A DNA stretch of 64,000 nucleotides from Rhabditoides inermis (lineage: Eukaryota; Nematoda; Chromadorea; Rhabditida; Rhabditidae): positions 1,200,368 to 1,264,367 of the forward strand of contig CAWZYM010000312.1 of the NCBI GenBank assembly GCA_963966185.1. The letters are read 5' to 3'. Below are positions 62,462 through 64,000 of this stretch, in pieces. Below the pieces are notes generated by a model. The model saw only the letters and a program-made list of their open reading frames with translations. It did not search any database and was not told the origin of the DNA. How positions within the stretch are numbered: the stretch's first letter is position 1; every line of letters begins with the position of its first letter. The position numbers and the translations under genes are program-made.

Positions 62462-63129
62462 ATGTTGTTCCGAGCAATCGTCTTCGTTCTGGCGCTCTCT
62501 GCTCCGTTCTCGCCTTCCCCACATCCAACGACTACGCTACCAGGTAGGGATAAACGTATTCTGAAACGTATTCGATTAGGTGAAACGTATGCAACAACGT
62601 CTTCGAGTTTTGGTTGCGATCTTATTTAGGAAATGGTTTTCAATAGAATCACCGGTTTTCACGTATTGAGCAACGGAAATTGCATTTGACGGAAATCAAG
62701 AGTTTATCAAATTTGTGCACCTCGGAGATAATTTCTTGGAGAATTCTCGTTAAAAACTCACTTTTTTGTATGATTTCTATATTCGAAAGAGTCGGAGGAG
62801 ATTTGTTTTCTTGAAAGCGATAAAACACGTGTGTGAATGTTTAGAAAGACGCTAGATATCTATACAGAAAAGCGAAATATATCCGTTCTTTGTTCATCTG
62901 CTAGTCTAAATACGGGCCAAATGAAACATGCTGCAACTGACTGCTGCCATCAATGGTCTCTCTCTCTCTCTCTCCTCTCTTTCTCTCTCTCTCTCCATGT
63001 CCTCACCCTTTCTGCTACATCTGTCATCTCTTTTTCTATGCATAGATGCTGCTAAGATCTTAAGTCGCTCTCAACAAATATTGGCACGCTCTCATCGCTA
63101 CAATCTACCTTTTCTCACAAATTGTCCTA
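62462..63129 (+). CDS. Start of an unknown secreted protein
   Basis: Not recognised. Exon 62462-62543 encodes a signal peptide and Pro/Thr-rich start (MLFRAIVFVLALSAPFSPSP). A second exon 63046-63129 joins in phase (DAAKILSRSQQILARSHRYN, then NLPFLTNC). A third candidate, 63642-63711 (acceptor TTTCAG, donor GTAAGC), and one at 63916 follow; joining the second to the third gives an early stop (TGA), so the correct splice there is not known. It may continue beyond the right edge. Confidence 0.4.
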
Positions 63130-63739
63130 GTGTGTGAACTCACATTTACTACGTTTTATCACATTACGTGGTCGTTTATGACACTCAACAACACTCAACG
63201 CCCCCATAACCAGAGAATATTGTATACCTCACACATTAGTGAGCAAGTGAGTAAAGGAACGGGTTAGGTAATGGTACATCATAAGCTGAATTCTGATTAC
63301 GGGATTTAGGGAGAGAGAGAAGATGCATATTTGGCCAATTGCTGTCCACAGAACACTGAGACACTGAGACGTTTGCGTTGTTTTTGTCATGAGCTTGGCG
63401 CAAAAAAAAAGAGCGAAATGTGAGCGCACTTGAAAACGGCGCGTCCTTTCGTTATTCTTTAATGAGGTGTCACCTTTAAAGCCTATCACAGACGACACTC
63501 GAATATCAGAAATGACAGAATGGTATGAAGGAATACTTTCAGAACGAAAATATTCTGAACTTCTCTGAAGTTGAAAACATCAAAGTTCCGTATTGACAGC
63601 TAATGTCTAATTCCGCCCTACTAATTCAATTGTTATTTCAGAGGCAAGAACTGTCTGAACTTTTTGTCCCGATACCAGCCAGCAGAGGAGACTTTCGTAC
63701 CGCAAAAGAGGTAAGCGCTTGTCGTTCACAAAACAGCAA

Positions 63740-63794
63740 ACAACACAACAACAACAACAACAACAACATTAACAACAACAACAACAACAACATT

Positions 63795-63834
<40 letters not shown>
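63740..63834. repeat. (AAC)n trinucleotide repeat
   Basis: Nearly pure AAC array with two ATTAAC interruptions. It makes an artificial poly-Asn frame; position after a good donor at 63712 puts it in an intron. Confidence 0.9.
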
Positions 63835-64000
63835 GTATTGTCATACTCACTATTCGGCATACTTCTTGTTAGCTCTTTTAACACGTGTGTTCCTTATTGT
63901 TTCCCCGTCAATAGGTACTGGTTCACTCTCTAGACACCCCCGCATGCCTAATGAATTCTCCGAACACCAGCGATTGACTGGTTTCAATTATTCCTGAGCC

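Noticed and set aside
63603..63872. 89 aa poly-Asn frame
   Set aside because: It is the (AAC)n repeat read in frame, after a good donor site, so intronic.
1..64000. CRISPR arrays, prokaryotic operons, riboswitches, phage genes
   Set aside because: The window is clearly eukaryotic; tandem repeats here are microsatellites, minisatellites or transposon ends.

Overview
The window is nuclear DNA of a free-living-type nematode, probably a rhabditine such as a diplogastrid or a Caenorhabditis relative; the species is not determined. The evidence is many-exon genes with short (about 40-60 bp) introns, GC-rich exons in AT-rich surroundings, TTTTCAG splice acceptors placed directly against start codons as in spliced-leader trans-splicing, a myosin start almost identical to UNC-54, and typical nematode families (saposin-like proteins, cytosolic tyrosine phosphatase, TTBK/CK1-like kinase, F-box). 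Introns are full of CT/GA microsatellites and short recurring words. All gene models were joined by hand from splice signals and reading phase, so exon edges are inferred; most models keep phase from start to stop.

Left part, 0-14 kb, minus strand: the first three coding exons of an unc-54-type muscle myosin heavy chain (gene runs off the left edge); a complete 24-exon EMC1 gene (935 aa, ER membrane protein complex); and a 15-exon ABHD17-like serine hydrolase (547 aa) about 300 bp upstream of EMC1 in an operon-like arrangement.

14.5-21.6 kb: a saposin/secreted-protein cluster. A two-domain saposin-like gene on the plus strand faces a four-domain polysaposin on the minus strand. Between them lie an orphan coiled-coil gene and a small secreted lysine-rich protein with a GPI-type tail. 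Saposin-like proteins act in lysosomes or as gut antimicrobials in nematodes, so this may be a gut-defence or lysosomal locus.

21.6-27.9 kb holds no gene I can support. 27.9-37.5 kb carries a 13-exon somatostatin/allatostatin-C-like neuropeptide GPCR. One of its introns contains a 2.3 kb transposon with identical 117 bp terminal inverted repeats and a target duplication; the element carries its own candidate exons.

37.7-43.4 kb, plus strand: a tyrosine phosphatase, an orphan protein and a TTBK/CK1-like kinase in close tandem. Such phosphatases and kinases are typically sperm-enriched in nematodes. Next come a 0.8 kb inverted-repeat element, an HP1-type chromodomain/chromoshadow gene (45.4-46.6 kb), and a minus-strand four-membrane-segment protein (46.9-51.1 kb).

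51-64 kb is sparser: parts of small genes (52.4-52.8, 53.5, 55.2-55.5 kb), an F-box gene (56.0-59.2 kb) with a triplicated 167 bp unit in an intron, several repeats, and the start of a secreted protein at 62.5 kb.
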